Of a stretch of 64,000 bases of DNA, positions 1-8,364 are shown piece by piece; positions within the stretch are counted from its first letter, which is position 1, and every line of letters starts with the position of its first letter. The stretch is from contig NZ_BAAAIV010000001.1 of NCBI RefSeq assembly GCF_039526245.1, positions 1 to 64,000 of the forward strand, given 5' to 3'. The position numbers and the translations under genes are program-made. The notes beneath the pieces were generated by a model, which was not told the DNA's origin, ran no database searches, and saw only the letters and a list, made by a program, of their open reading frames with translations. This DNA comes from Arthrobacter_H rhombi. GTDB taxonomy: Bacteria; Actinomycetota; Actinomycetes; Actinomycetales; Micrococcaceae.

Positions 1-2
1 CG

Positions 3-200
3 TCCGGTGGCCGCACTTCATATCGGCGGTCGGCCGGACGCTACACCACCTTATGGGGCACTACTGCGGCTTGCCACTCTTGCGCGTTGCTTCCAGAAAC
101 TTCGTGCGAGATGTTCAATCGATGGTTGGACAGAGGATTGCTGATCGGTGATCGGGAAGACGGTTCATTGGGCTATTTTGGTGACCTTGTGGCCATGTAG
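3..200 (+). CDS. Possible 3' end of a gene cut by the left window edge
   Basis: One frame stays open from the first bases to a TAG at 198-200, 65 codons with no stop, and its last 30 residues (ending DLVAM) have ordinary composition. It has no homology that I recognise. It points the same way as the HNH gene at 307, about 106 bases downstream, and lies in the same lower-GC patch. An open frame of this length can occur by chance, so this is a weak call. The 106 bases from 201 to 306 are AT-richer and probably hold the promoter of the next gene, but I see no clear -10/-35 pair. Confidence 0.25.
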   Translation, partial: SGGRTSYRRSAGRYTTLWGTTAACHSCALLPETSCEMFNRWLDRGLLIGDREDGSLGYFGDLVAM

Positions 201-306
201 TCACGGCGCACCGGTCACGAAAATTGTTAATGACACCTAGCTTGGGTCTTGGTGTTCTAGAAGAAAACGACCAAAGCTGAAAATATCAATTAAAGTTGGA
301 GTCTCA

Positions 307-1119
307 ATGAAGCATCCCGAAGCCTCTCTGGCGCCTTCTGGGAAATATTGGTGGAACCTAGCAACATGGCCGGGTACTAAGTTGACGTTCGGCACTGAGG
401 TGAGGACGTGCGCCTATTTGGCTGCGAACTTTGATGTTGGCGACACATTCACGACCCGCCAATTGCGAGACGCGTTGGGCGTAGTCGATGAACATTACCA
501 ACGCCGGATTCGTAAGCTTAGGGAGTCGAAATACGGCTGGGGGCTGATGTCGTTTCAAGATGACGGATCTCTAGGTTCGCAAGAGTACAGAATTACGAAG
601 GTCGGATGGCATCCAGCGTTGGGTGCCTTGCCTAAAGATGTGCAGGCGGTTAGTGCCAAGACAAAGCGTCTTGTCCTGAAGCGCGACGGATCACGGTGTG
701 TCATCTGCGGGGTCGGTAGTGGTGAAGCTTATCCGGAACCTCCAAGAAACCCCGCAGTGATGACCGTAGGTCATCGAACGGCTCAGTTCTTCAAAGGAGT
801 CGCGTCAATCGATAATTTGCAGGCCGAATGCGCGCGATGTAACGAGGCCATCCGGGCGGAGGACGCGGCACCGGAGAAGCTCGAGAATGTGGAGGTCTCC
901 GTTAAGAAACTACGAAAGCCGGATAAAGTTCTCCTTCTTCAGTGGCTTGTGGCAGGTCGCCGTACCAGGAGTGAGCTAGACCTTGTTTTCGACAGGGCTC
1001 GGGCGCTGTCAGTCGCGGACAAGGAAACCTTGCAACTGTCTCTAAGGCGAATGGCAGATGTTGAAGGCGAAGGTTTTCGTACGGCACTGGAATCGCCATC
1101 ACTGTCTGATTTGGAGTGA
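307..1119 (+). CDS. HNH endonuclease, probable restriction enzyme of an R-M pair
   Basis: A 270-residue protein with an HNH zinc-finger nuclease fold: C131-x2-C134, H156 in VGHRT, and C175-x2-C178 followed by N179. Residues about 25-105 look like a winged-helix domain (FTTRQLRDALG, then a beta hairpin ending EYRITKVGWHP). The gene starts at ATG 307 after a GGAG motif. It sits 126 bases upstream of, and on the same strand as, a C5 cytosine methyltransferase. From that pairing I infer that it cleaves DNA at sites the methyltransferase protects, a type II restriction-modification arrangement. Base composition is clearly less GC-rich than the genes from 2552 onward, suggesting acquisition by transfer. 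The HNH call is firm; the restriction role is inferred from context. Confidence 0.8.
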   Translation: MKHPEASLAPSGKYWWNLATWPGTKLTFGTEVRTCAYLAANFDVGDTFTTRQLRDALGVVDEHYQRRIRKLRESKYGWGLMSFQDDGSLGSQEYRITKVGWHPALGALPKDVQAVSAKTKRLVLKRDGSRCVICGVGSGEAYPEPPRNPAVMTVGHRTAQFFKGVASIDNLQAECARCNEAIRAEDAAPEKLENVEVSVKKLRKPDKVLLLQWLVAGRRTRSELDLVFDRARALSVADKETLQLSLRRMADVEGEGFRTALESPSLSDLE

Positions 1120-1245
1120 GCAAACTGTCGGTGCCCGTGAGTATCTTCTCAATGTAGGCTTGAATGTCGCGCAATCAGCGTTTTTCAGTGGCAGCGGCCA
1201 AGCTCGAGTATGTGCGGACGGCACCGAGAGGAATTTGTGAGAGAG

Positions 1246-2508
1246 ATGTTGCGAGCGATAGAGATTTGTGCCGGCGCCGGTGGTCAAGCGTTAGGCCTCG
1301 AGCGCGCAGGTTTTGGACATGAGCTCGCGATTGAACTCGACGAAGTGGCCGTTTCCACATTGCGCGCAAACCGTCCTGAATGGAACGTTGCCCATGGCGA
1401 TGTTGCCGATGCCACGGTATGGAATCCAGCTGATTACGCTCCATCAGAGGGTAGAGAACCGATTGACCTATTTGCCGGTGGAGTCCCCTGCCCCCCATTC
1501 AGCGTAGCTGGAAAGCAGCTTGGCGCGGGAGACGAGAGAGATCTGTTCGCATGGGCTGTAGAGCAGGTTGCAGTCCTAAAGCCACGGGCTATATTGCTAG
1601 AAAATGTGCGAGGATTAAGCTCACCCCGTTTTGCTGCGTACCGGCAGCACGTACTGGATCGCCTTCGTGAGTTCGGATACGTTGCGGACTGGAGGCTGCT
1701 GAATGCGTCGGATTTTGGCGTTCCGCAACTCCGTCCACGATTTGTGCTTATTGCTTTGAAGCCGGAGGACTTCGCCTATTTTTCGTGGCCTCAACCAATA
1801 TCGGAAAGCGTCACCGTAGGACAGTCACTTAGGTCGCTAATGGCCGCGCGGGGTTGGCGAGGCGCTGACGAATGGGCGAAGTCGGCCAACAAGATTGGGC
1901 CAACCGTGGTCGGTGGCTCGAAGAAGCACGGTGGCCCCGATCTCGGGCCGACAAGGGCCAAGGCTGCATGGGCCCTCCTTGGCGTCGATGCGAAAGGCGT
2001 GGCCAACGAAGCGCCGGGGCCCGAAGCAACATTCGATGTCGGTCCGAAGCTAACTTGCGAGATGGTTGCGCGGCTTCAGGGTTGGGACGAAGAGGTCTAT
2101 TCGTGGAGGTTTGAAGGAAAAAAGACGAACATGTACCGTCAAATTGGCAACGCTTTTCCGCCACCCGTCGCCTTTGAACTCGGTCGGTGCATTGCCGCGG
2201 CACTTCGGCACGAAGGTAAAGGCGGGGAAACGGAAGCCGTAAGCCTCGAAGCTGATCCGATTTATAAAGTACTGCGGTCAGCCACCGATTTTTTGACCGC
2301 AACGCAAATCACTCGTCTAGCAAAGGTCGCGATTGATCCCGCGACCTTTGATAAGCGAATGACCTTGCTAGGCCAAGATTTCGAACTTGAGCGGCAGGAG
2401 CGGTCCTCAGGACTCGCATACAGGCTCGGCGCCTTTAAGGCGTTTACTGGACAAGTCAGTCATTCCCGGCACGAATATTACAAGTCACATGTATCGAGAG
2501 TCAGCTGA
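1246..2508 (+). CDS. DNA (cytosine-5-)-methyltransferase
   Basis: Transfers a methyl group from S-adenosylmethionine to C5 of cytosine. Family motifs appear in order: motif I EICAGAGGQALGLE at the N-terminus, catalytic PC in GGVPCPPFSVAG, ENV in LLENVRGL, QLRPRF, and motif X RQIGNAFPPPVAFELG. I chose ATG 1246 because motif I then begins within a few residues of the start, as is usual; in-frame GTG 1237 and ATG 1210 are alternatives and GAGAGGA lies just upstream. After motif X there is an extra C-terminal segment of about 90 residues (LTATQITRLAKV onward) that resembles a winged helix and may aid DNA recognition. It follows the HNH gene and is likely its protective partner. GC is lower than in the neighbouring operon. 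Confidence 0.92.
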   Translation: MLRAIEICAGAGGQALGLERAGFGHELAIELDEVAVSTLRANRPEWNVAHGDVADATVWNPADYAPSEGREPIDLFAGGVPCPPFSVAGKQLGAGDERDLFAWAVEQVAVLKPRAILLENVRGLSSPRFAAYRQHVLDRLREFGYVADWRLLNASDFGVPQLRPRFVLIALKPEDFAYFSWPQPISESVTVGQSLRSLMAARGWRGADEWAKSANKIGPTVVGGSKKHGGPDLGPTRAKAAWALLGVDAKGVANEAPGPEATFDVGPKLTCEMVARLQGWDEEVYSWRFEGKKTNMYRQIGNAFPPPVAFELGRCIAAALRHEGKGGETEAVSLEADPIYKVLRSATDFLTATQITRLAKVAIDPATFDKRMTLLGQDFELERQERSSGLAYRLGAFKAFTGQVSHSRHEYYKSHVSRVS

Positions 2509-2551
2509 TAATGCTGACCTTCAGTTCATCGCGTCTTGCGGGCTTTCGAGC

Positions 2552-3748
2552 CTAATAGTTTGACGTCTGGCACTCGATGGCTCTTGGTGAGAGCGCAAAT
2601 TCAGTCGCTAATGCTACGGCCCCCAAGGCGCCAGCGTGGGATCCGGCAGTAGAAGCAATGATGCGCAAATGCTTTGTTGCCAGCGGCAAGGACCGCTGAT
2701 AGACCACTTCGCGGATTCCGGCCAGCAAATGCTCGCCCACTTGTGCCAGCGAGCCACCCACGACGATTACTGACGGATTCAGCATGCTGACGCAGGTCGC
2801 CAGTACACTGCCCAGATCCCGCCCCGCCTGCCGGACCGCGGCGATGGCTTCCGAGTCACCGTCGCGAACACGCTGGGCGACCAACGATGGAATGTTCTGA
2901 CCGGGTTCGGCTTCGAGCTTCAACTTTTTAGCGATGGCGGGACCGCTTGCGATGGCCTCCAAGCACCCCACGTTTCCGCACGTGCACAGCGTGTCGGGCC
3001 CCCCGGGGACCCGAACGTGCCCGAGGTCTCCGGCAGTGCCTTGGGCGCCTCGCATCAACTGTCCGTGGGCGACAAGACCGGCGCCAATGCCTGTGGCGAC
3101 CTTGACGAACAGGATGTCCTGGTCGTTGGGCAGGTTCGCTTTGTGCTCTCCGAGCGCCATGATGTTCACATCGTTGTCCACCAGCACGGGTACGTCGAAG
3201 TTCTGATGCAGGCGCGCGGGTAGGTCGTAGCCATCCCAACCCGGCATGATCGGGGGGCTGACTGGCCGACCGGTTTGGAACTCAACTGGACCCGGGAGGC
3301 CGACGCCGATGGCCGCCAGATCGGAGGCAGTGCAGCCTGCCTCCTCGAGAAGCCGGCCGACGGTCGTCGCCAACCACCCAACAACAACTTCGGGCCCGGC
3401 TGCAATTGGCAGCATCTCCCAGAACTCCGCCTTCACTTCACCGGCCAAATTGGCCAGGACTGCGCGCGCATGGGTGGCGCCAAGGTCAGCCCCGACGACC
3501 ACCCGGGCGTTCGGATTCAGTGCGAAGAGCGAGGGTGGGCGGCCGCCGGTTGACGTCGAATCGCCGACGGGGGAGACATAGCCCAGCTGCAACAACGTTT
3601 CCACGCGCGATGCCACCGTCGACCGTGCCATGCCGGTGGCCTGGGCCAGTTCGGCGCGGGTCCGCGGCCGTCCGTCACGCAGGAGCTGCAGGAATTCCCC
3701 GGCCTTGGCCAGATCTGCGGTGCCGTTTTCGGTCGTCGCGATCGGCAT
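2552..3748 (-). CDS. ROK family transcriptional repressor
   Basis: A 398-residue regulator. An N-terminal MarR-like winged helix (about residues 20-75: RAELAQATGMARSTVASRVE) binds DNA. A ROK sugar-kinase-like domain (about 85-390) carries GADLGATHARAVLANLAG, GVGLPGPV and the zinc-binding motif CTCGNVGCLEA near residue 253. Proteins of the NagC/XylR type repress sugar genes and release DNA when they bind a sugar or sugar phosphate. It is divergent from the sugar operon beginning at 3999, and the 250-base intergenic region holds a palindrome overlapping a promoter, so it is probably the local repressor. The start at ATG 3748 gives the HTH a normal N-terminal position. Confidence 0.9.
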   Translation of the reverse strand: MPIATTENGTADLAKAGEFLQLLRDGRPRTRAELAQATGMARSTVASRVETLLQLGYVSPVGDSTSTGGRPPSLFALNPNARVVVGADLGATHARAVLANLAGEVKAEFWEMLPIAAGPEVVVGWLATTVGRLLEEAGCTASDLAAIGVGLPGPVEFQTGRPVSPPIMPGWDGYDLPARLHQNFDVPVLVDNDVNIMALGEHKANLPNDQDILFVKVATGIGAGLVAHGQLMRGAQGTAGDLGHVRVPGGPDTLCTCGNVGCLEAIASGPAIAKKLKLEAEPGQNIPSLVAQRVRDGDSEAIAAVRQAGRDLGSVLATCVSMLNPSVIVVGGSLAQVGEHLLAGIREVVYQRSLPLATKHLRIIASTAGSHAGALGAVALATEFALSPRAIECQTSNY

Positions 3749-3881
3749 GGTTCCTCGTCTCGTACGTCGTCTCAGTGGTCAGTGGCTTGAAGTGATCATG
3801 CCATTGCATATCGTCATTGCCGCTCTATTGCACGACGTCGGGGATCTACGAACCTTCTGAGTACATTCTTACAGCTTTTGC

Positions 3882-3910
3882 TTGACGTTCGTCAAAAGTG
3901 CTCGTAGTCT
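3882..3910 (+). promoter_or_regulatory. Promoter with overlapping palindromic operator for the sugar operon
   Basis: TTGACG (3882-3887) is separated by 17 bases from TAGTCT (3905-3910), a -35 plus a weaker -10. The -35 is itself half of a perfect inverted repeat, TTGACG-TT-CGTCAA (3882-3895). A repressor bound here would block RNA polymerase. The divergent ROK regulator is the obvious candidate. This was read by eye and has not been tested. Confidence 0.5.
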
Positions 3911-3998
3911 CAATTCAACGCCGATGTGACACCGCTCACGCTGAGTGATGCAGCGGCCGACGAACCGCCCGACCGCGCACTCCAGAGGAGCTCACTTC

Positions 3999-4802
3999 AT
4001 GACAACGTCCGGCCCCACCACTCGGCGCTCACCGCAGCCGAACCCCACCGATGCGCAGGGCGCTTCGGTCCAACCCGGTCTCTCCGTCCAGCTCTACACG
4101 GTCCGCGGGCAGCTGGCCGATGACTTGCCCGGCACGCTGGATGCGATTGCCGGCATCGGGTTCACCAACGTCGAGCCCTACGCGTTCGTTGAGCGAGCTG
4201 CCGAATACCAGGAGCACCTGACCCGCCTCGGTCTTTCCGCACCCACCGCCCACGTCCGCCTCATTGACGCCGATCTGGATGCCGTCTTCGCAGCAGCGAA
4301 ACGCCTCGGAATCTCCACCATCATCGATCCGCACATCGAGGAATCCCGCTGGACCTCCCGTGATTCCGTCGCCACCATCGCCCGCGATCTGAAGGACATC
4401 GCCGCCCAGGCTGCAGACCACGGCCTGGCTGTTGGCTACCACAACCACGCGTTCGAGCTCGAGAACCGCATCGACGGCGTCGCCGCCCTGGAGGTCTTCG
4501 CCGACGAGGTGGGATCCGCAGTGGCCCTCGAGGTCGACACCTACTGGGCCGAAGTCGGCGGCGAAGATGCCCCGGCCCTGCTGGCCCGTCTCGGTGACCG
4601 CGTCAAGGCCCTGCACGTCAAGGACGGTCCCAAGAACAAGAACGACAAGGAGCAGGTTGCCGTCGGTGTCGGCTCCATGCCGGTGGGCAAGATCCTCGCC
4701 GCGGCACCGAACGCCCTGCGCGTCATCGAACTCGATGACCACGACGGCGACGTCCTGCAGGCCGTGGCCGACTCCTACGCCTTCCTGGCAGGCACCAAGT
4801 GA
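3999..4802 (+). CDS. Sugar phosphate isomerase/epimerase (TIM barrel)
   Basis: A 267-residue xylose-isomerase-like TIM barrel of the IolE/AP-endonuclease-2 clan. Typical features are the first strand LSVQLYTVRGQL, VGYHNHAFELE with a likely metal-ligand His and Glu near the middle, VALEVDTYWAEVGGED, and VKALHVKDG. The family isomerises, epimerises or eliminates keto-sugars with a divalent metal. The start at ATG 3999 follows GAGGAG; an upstream in-frame ATG at 3945 has no such site. It is the first gene of a seven-gene sugar operon and overlaps the next gene by four bases (GTGA), so the two are translationally coupled. The exact substrate cannot be read from sequence. Confidence 0.85.
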   Translation: MTTSGPTTRRSPQPNPTDAQGASVQPGLSVQLYTVRGQLADDLPGTLDAIAGIGFTNVEPYAFVERAAEYQEHLTRLGLSAPTAHVRLIDADLDAVFAAAKRLGISTIIDPHIEESRWTSRDSVATIARDLKDIAAQAADHGLAVGYHNHAFELENRIDGVAALEVFADEVGSAVALEVDTYWAEVGGEDAPALLARLGDRVKALHVKDGPKNKNDKEQVAVGVGSMPVGKILAAAPNALRVIELDDHDGDVLQAVADSYAFLAGTK

Positions 4803-5908
4803 GCGCCGCGACCACGGGTGTCGGCATCGTTGGAGCCGGAACCATCAGCGACCAGTACCTGGGCAACCTGACAAAGTTCCCCGACCTGAAGGTCGTCTTC
4901 ATCGCCGACCTGGACGAGGAACGCGCTGCCAGCCAGGCCGAGAAGTGGGGCGTCCCGAACTCGGGCTCCTACGAGCAGCTGCTGGCCACCGACAACGTCG
5001 AGATCGTCGTGAACCTGACCATCCCCGCAGTCCACGTCGACGTCGCCTTGCAGGCCGTTGCCGCCGGCAAGCACGTCTGGGGCGAAAAGCCCTACGCACT
5101 GGACCGCGAATCCGGCCGCCAGCTCATGGCCGCCGCGAAGGAAGCCGGCGTGCGCGTCGCCGTCGCCCCCGACACCTTCCTCGGAGCCGGTCTGCAAACC
5201 GCGCTGCGCGAAGTCCGCGACGGGGCCATCGGTCAGCCGCTCACCGCACTGACCCTCTTCCAGGTCCCCGGCCCCGAGTCCTGGCACCCCAGCCCAGAGT
5301 TCCTCTTCGCCAAGGGCGCCGGCCCGCTGTTCGATGTCGGCCCCTACTACCTGACCACGCTGATCCAGGTCTTCGGGCCCATCCGCCGGGTAGCTGCCCT
5401 GTCTTCACAGGCCCGCAGCTCACGCACCATTGGATCCGGCCCCAAGGCCGGCACCGAATTCCCCGTCGAGGTCCCCACCCACATCAGTGCACTGATCGAT
5501 TTCGAATCCGGAGCCAGCGCACAATCCGTGTTTAGCTTCGATTCCAAATTGCCCCGCGCAGGGTTCGTCGAGATCGCCGGATCCGAGGGAACTGCGGTCT
5601 TCCCCGACCCCAACATGTTCGACGGCGAGACCACCATCCACACGACCGAGGGCGAGCCCCGCGTCGTGGAAGCGACGGGATCGTTCTTCACCCGGGGGAC
5701 CGGCGTGGCCGAGCTGGCCCAGGCCATCCGCGAGGACCGACCCGAACGTGTTCCGGGAGAGCTCGCCTTCCATGTCCTGGATGTCATGGCCTCCCTGGTC
5801 GAAGCCGCCGATTCCGGCCAATTCATCGATGTCGCCTCCACCGTGCAGATCTCCGCCCCGCTCGACGCGGACTGGGATCCTTCCCGGGCCAGCAGCTCCG
5901 TCTCCTGA
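4799..5908 (+). CDS. Gfo/Idh/MocA family oxidoreductase (first copy)
   Basis: A 369-residue NAD(P)-dependent sugar dehydrogenase. The Rossmann start GIVGAGTISDQYL lies at about residues 8-20, the catalytic lysine is K97 in GEKPYAL, and the second catalytic region is D179-VGP-Y183, with Tyr where many relatives have His. The start is GTG 4799, overlapping the previous stop. This is one of two such enzymes in the operon (the other at 9228) and they are not close copies. Having two redox enzymes around two TIM-barrel enzymes fits a route in which a sugar hydroxyl is first oxidised and later re-reduced. Confidence 0.88.
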   Translation: MSAATTGVGIVGAGTISDQYLGNLTKFPDLKVVFIADLDEERAASQAEKWGVPNSGSYEQLLATDNVEIVVNLTIPAVHVDVALQAVAAGKHVWGEKPYALDRESGRQLMAAAKEAGVRVAVAPDTFLGAGLQTALREVRDGAIGQPLTALTLFQVPGPESWHPSPEFLFAKGAGPLFDVGPYYLTTLIQVFGPIRRVAALSSQARSSRTIGSGPKAGTEFPVEVPTHISALIDFESGASAQSVFSFDSKLPRAGFVEIAGSEGTAVFPDPNMFDGETTIHTTEGEPRVVEATGSFFTRGTGVAELAQAIREDRPERVPGELAFHVLDVMASLVEAADSGQFIDVASTVQISAPLDADWDPSRASSSVS

Positions 5909-5989
5909 CCTCCACCGGCGACGCCAGTCGTCGTCCATCACCGCACCACCTCCATCACTGCACCATCTGAAGAGAACAAGAGAACCGTC

Positions 5990-7315
5990 ATGAAACGCAC
6001 CATGAAATGGGCTGCCGTCCTCTCCATCGGCGCCATGTCACTTGGCCTCTCGGCCTGCGGCAACAACGGATCCGCAGACACCGGGGATGCCAAGGCCGGC
6101 GGAACCATCACCTACTGGGCCTCGAACCAGGGCACGTCGGTCACCGACGACGAACGCGTGCTGAAGAAGTCGATCGAGCGCTACACCAAGGAAACCGGCA
6201 CCAAGGTCGACCTCGAGGTCATCCCCTGGAGCGACCTCTACAACCGGATCCTGACCGCCGTATCCTCCGGAGATGGCCCCGACGTGCTGAACATCGGCAA
6301 CACCTGGGCCGTGTCCCTGCAGGCCTCCGGTGCCTTCATGCCATGGGAAGGCGACGCCCTGGACAAGATCGGTGGGCAGGACCGCTTCGTGCAGACCAGT
6401 TGGGCCACCGGCGGCGCCGATGGCAAGGCACCGACCTCCGTCCCGCTCTACGGCCTGAGCTACTCGATGTACTACAACACGAAGATGTTCAAGGCAGCCG
6501 GCATCGATACCCCGCCGGCCACCTGGAAGGAATTCGTCGCCGACGCCAAGAAGCTGACGAAGGACACCAACAAGGACGGCAAGACCGACCAGTGGGGCGT
6601 GTCCCTCGCGGGAGCCTCGGTGACCAACAACGCGCACGCAGCCTTCATCCGCGGTCTGCAGAACGGCTCGGCCCTCTACGACGATGCCGGCAAGCCGCAA
6701 TTCGCCGCCGACGGCATCGTCAAGGGTGTGAACCAGTGGGTCCAGCTCATGGGTGAGGACGGCGTGGTCAACCCGTCGATGGCCGAAGCCCAGAACGGCT
6801 CCGACATGGTGGAGGACTTCGCCGCCGGAAAGTCGGCCATGTTCTTCGACCAGGCTCCCGGCAAGACGCTGAACGCCCGGGACATGAAGGACTGGAAGGC
6901 GGCGCCGGTTCCGATGATGACCGCCGATGCCACCGGTTTGGAAGGCACGCAGTCCCACGTCGCCGGCATCAACGTCTCGGTGTTCGAGAACTCGGACAAC
7001 AATGCCGCCGCCGTCGACTTCGTCAAGCACCTGACGAGCGACTCCGAGCAGAAGTACCTCAACAAGGAGTACACCGCGCTGCCAGTGGTCACCGCCGCTT
7101 ACGATGACCCGGCCTTCAAATCCGAGGAGATCTCGCTGAAGAAGGACACCCTGGCCAACCACGCACAGCCGATGCCGCTGTACCCGTCCGAGAGCCAGAT
7201 GGAAACCCTGGTCGGCACCGCGGTGAAGAACCTCTTCGCCGACATTGCCCAGGGCAAGAAGGTCACTGAGGCAGACGTGAAGAAGGCACTCGAAAACGCG
7301 AATACGCAGATGTGA
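5990..7315 (+). CDS. Sugar ABC transporter substrate-binding lipoprotein
   Basis: A 441-residue extracellular solute-binding protein of the MalE/UgpB class (SBP family 1). It has a lipoprotein signal peptide with lipobox LSAC, Cys23 being the predicted lipidated residue. The mature protein begins with a Gly/Asn/Asp-rich linker, followed by GGTITYWASNQG and the family segments YNRILTAVSSGDGPDVLNIG and YGLSYSMYYNTKMFKAAGI. It would capture the sugar outside the membrane and deliver it to the two permeases encoded next. The gene lies 81 bases after the dehydrogenase and 44 bases before the first permease. No ATPase gene is present in this operon, so a shared MsiK-type ATPase elsewhere is likely, as is common in actinobacteria. 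Confidence 0.93.
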   Translation: MKRTMKWAAVLSIGAMSLGLSACGNNGSADTGDAKAGGTITYWASNQGTSVTDDERVLKKSIERYTKETGTKVDLEVIPWSDLYNRILTAVSSGDGPDVLNIGNTWAVSLQASGAFMPWEGDALDKIGGQDRFVQTSWATGGADGKAPTSVPLYGLSYSMYYNTKMFKAAGIDTPPATWKEFVADAKKLTKDTNKDGKTDQWGVSLAGASVTNNAHAAFIRGLQNGSALYDDAGKPQFAADGIVKGVNQWVQLMGEDGVVNPSMAEAQNGSDMVEDFAAGKSAMFFDQAPGKTLNARDMKDWKAAPVPMMTADATGLEGTQSHVAGINVSVFENSDNNAAAVDFVKHLTSDSEQKYLNKEYTALPVVTAAYDDPAFKSEEISLKKDTLANHAQPMPLYPSESQMETLVGTAVKNLFADIAQGKKVTEADVKKALENANTQM

Positions 7316-7359
7316 TCCAGACCGTCCCCCGCGCCCCGATAAGCCCGAAAGGATAGACC

Positions 7360-8364
7360 ATGGGACCCACCCTCGAAGCCGGGGACCGTCGTGACACCGA
7401 GGCGGAGCCGGCCACCCCTACCCAGGGGCGGTCGGCCCCGCCGGCCACGCCACGCAAGCGCAAGAAGGACCTGTTCCCGTACCTGATGGTCGCTCCGGCG
7501 ACGATCATGGAGCTGCTGATCCACATCATCCCGATGATCCTCGGGGTCTGGATCGCCTTCATCGCGCTGACCCAGCTGAGCATCGCGAACTGGGTCAAGG
7601 CACCGTTCATCGGATTCCAGAACTTCGTGGCCGGGCTCAGTCCCTCGAGCCCGATCGGCACCCAGTTCTACGGGGCGCTGGGACGGACCCTGCTCTTCAC
7701 GGTCATCGTGGTGGCGCTGGCCTGGGCCCTGGGCATGTTCGCCGCGGTCCTGCTCTCCTCCAGCTTCCGGGGCCGCGGGCTCATGCGGACCTTGTTCCTG
7801 GTCCCGTATGCGCTGCCCAGCTACGTGGGCACCATCGCCTGGGCCTTCATGTTCAACCAGCGCGACGGCGTCATCAACCGGTTCCTGGTCGACGACCTGG
7901 GGTTGCTGGATCATCGGCCCTTCTGGCTGCTGGGCTCCAACGCGTTCTGGGTCATGGTGATCGTCACCGTCTGGCAGTTCTGGCCGTTCGCGTTCCTGAT
8001 GCTTCTGGCCGCGCTGCAGAACATCCCCGGGGAGGTCTATGAGGCGGCCGCGCTGGATGGGGCGAGCCTGTGGAAGCAGTTCACGAACATCACCCTGCCG
8101 ATGATCAAGCAGGCCAACGCGGTGCTGTTGCTGATGCTTTCCCTCTGGATCTTCAACCAATTCAACGTTCCGTACGTGTTGTTCGGTCCGGCCTCACCGC
8201 CGGAGGCCACGCTGATCTCGCCATTGATCTACCAGCAGTCCTTCAGCAACTGGAACTTCGGCGTCGGCGGCGCCATGAGCGTCATGCTGCTCATCGTTCT
8301 CCTGATCGTTTCTGCCTTCTACATCCGACTCGTCATGCCGAAGGGAAAGGAACCCAATGCTTGA
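7360..8364 (+). CDS. Sugar ABC transporter permease (MalF type)
   Basis: A 334-residue inner-membrane permease. A charged N-terminal cytoplasmic tail of about 40 residues precedes six predicted membrane segments, starting at LMVAPATIMELLIHIIPMIL. The EAA loop that docks on the ATPase is recognisable in YEAAALDGASLWKQFTNITLPMI. It starts at ATG 7360 after AAAGGA and overlaps the second permease by 8 bases, a normal coupling for MalF/MalG pairs. With the lipoprotein at 5990 and the permease at 8357 it forms a CUT1-type sugar importer. Confidence 0.93.
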   Translation: MGPTLEAGDRRDTEAEPATPTQGRSAPPATPRKRKKDLFPYLMVAPATIMELLIHIIPMILGVWIAFIALTQLSIANWVKAPFIGFQNFVAGLSPSSPIGTQFYGALGRTLLFTVIVVALAWALGMFAAVLLSSSFRGRGLMRTLFLVPYALPSYVGTIAWAFMFNQRDGVINRFLVDDLGLLDHRPFWLLGSNAFWVMVIVTVWQFWPFAFLMLLAALQNIPGEVYEAAALDGASLWKQFTNITLPMIKQANAVLLLMLSLWIFNQFNVPYVLFGPASPPEATLISPLIYQQSFSNWNFGVGGAMSVMLLIVLLIVSAFYIRLVMPKGKEPNA

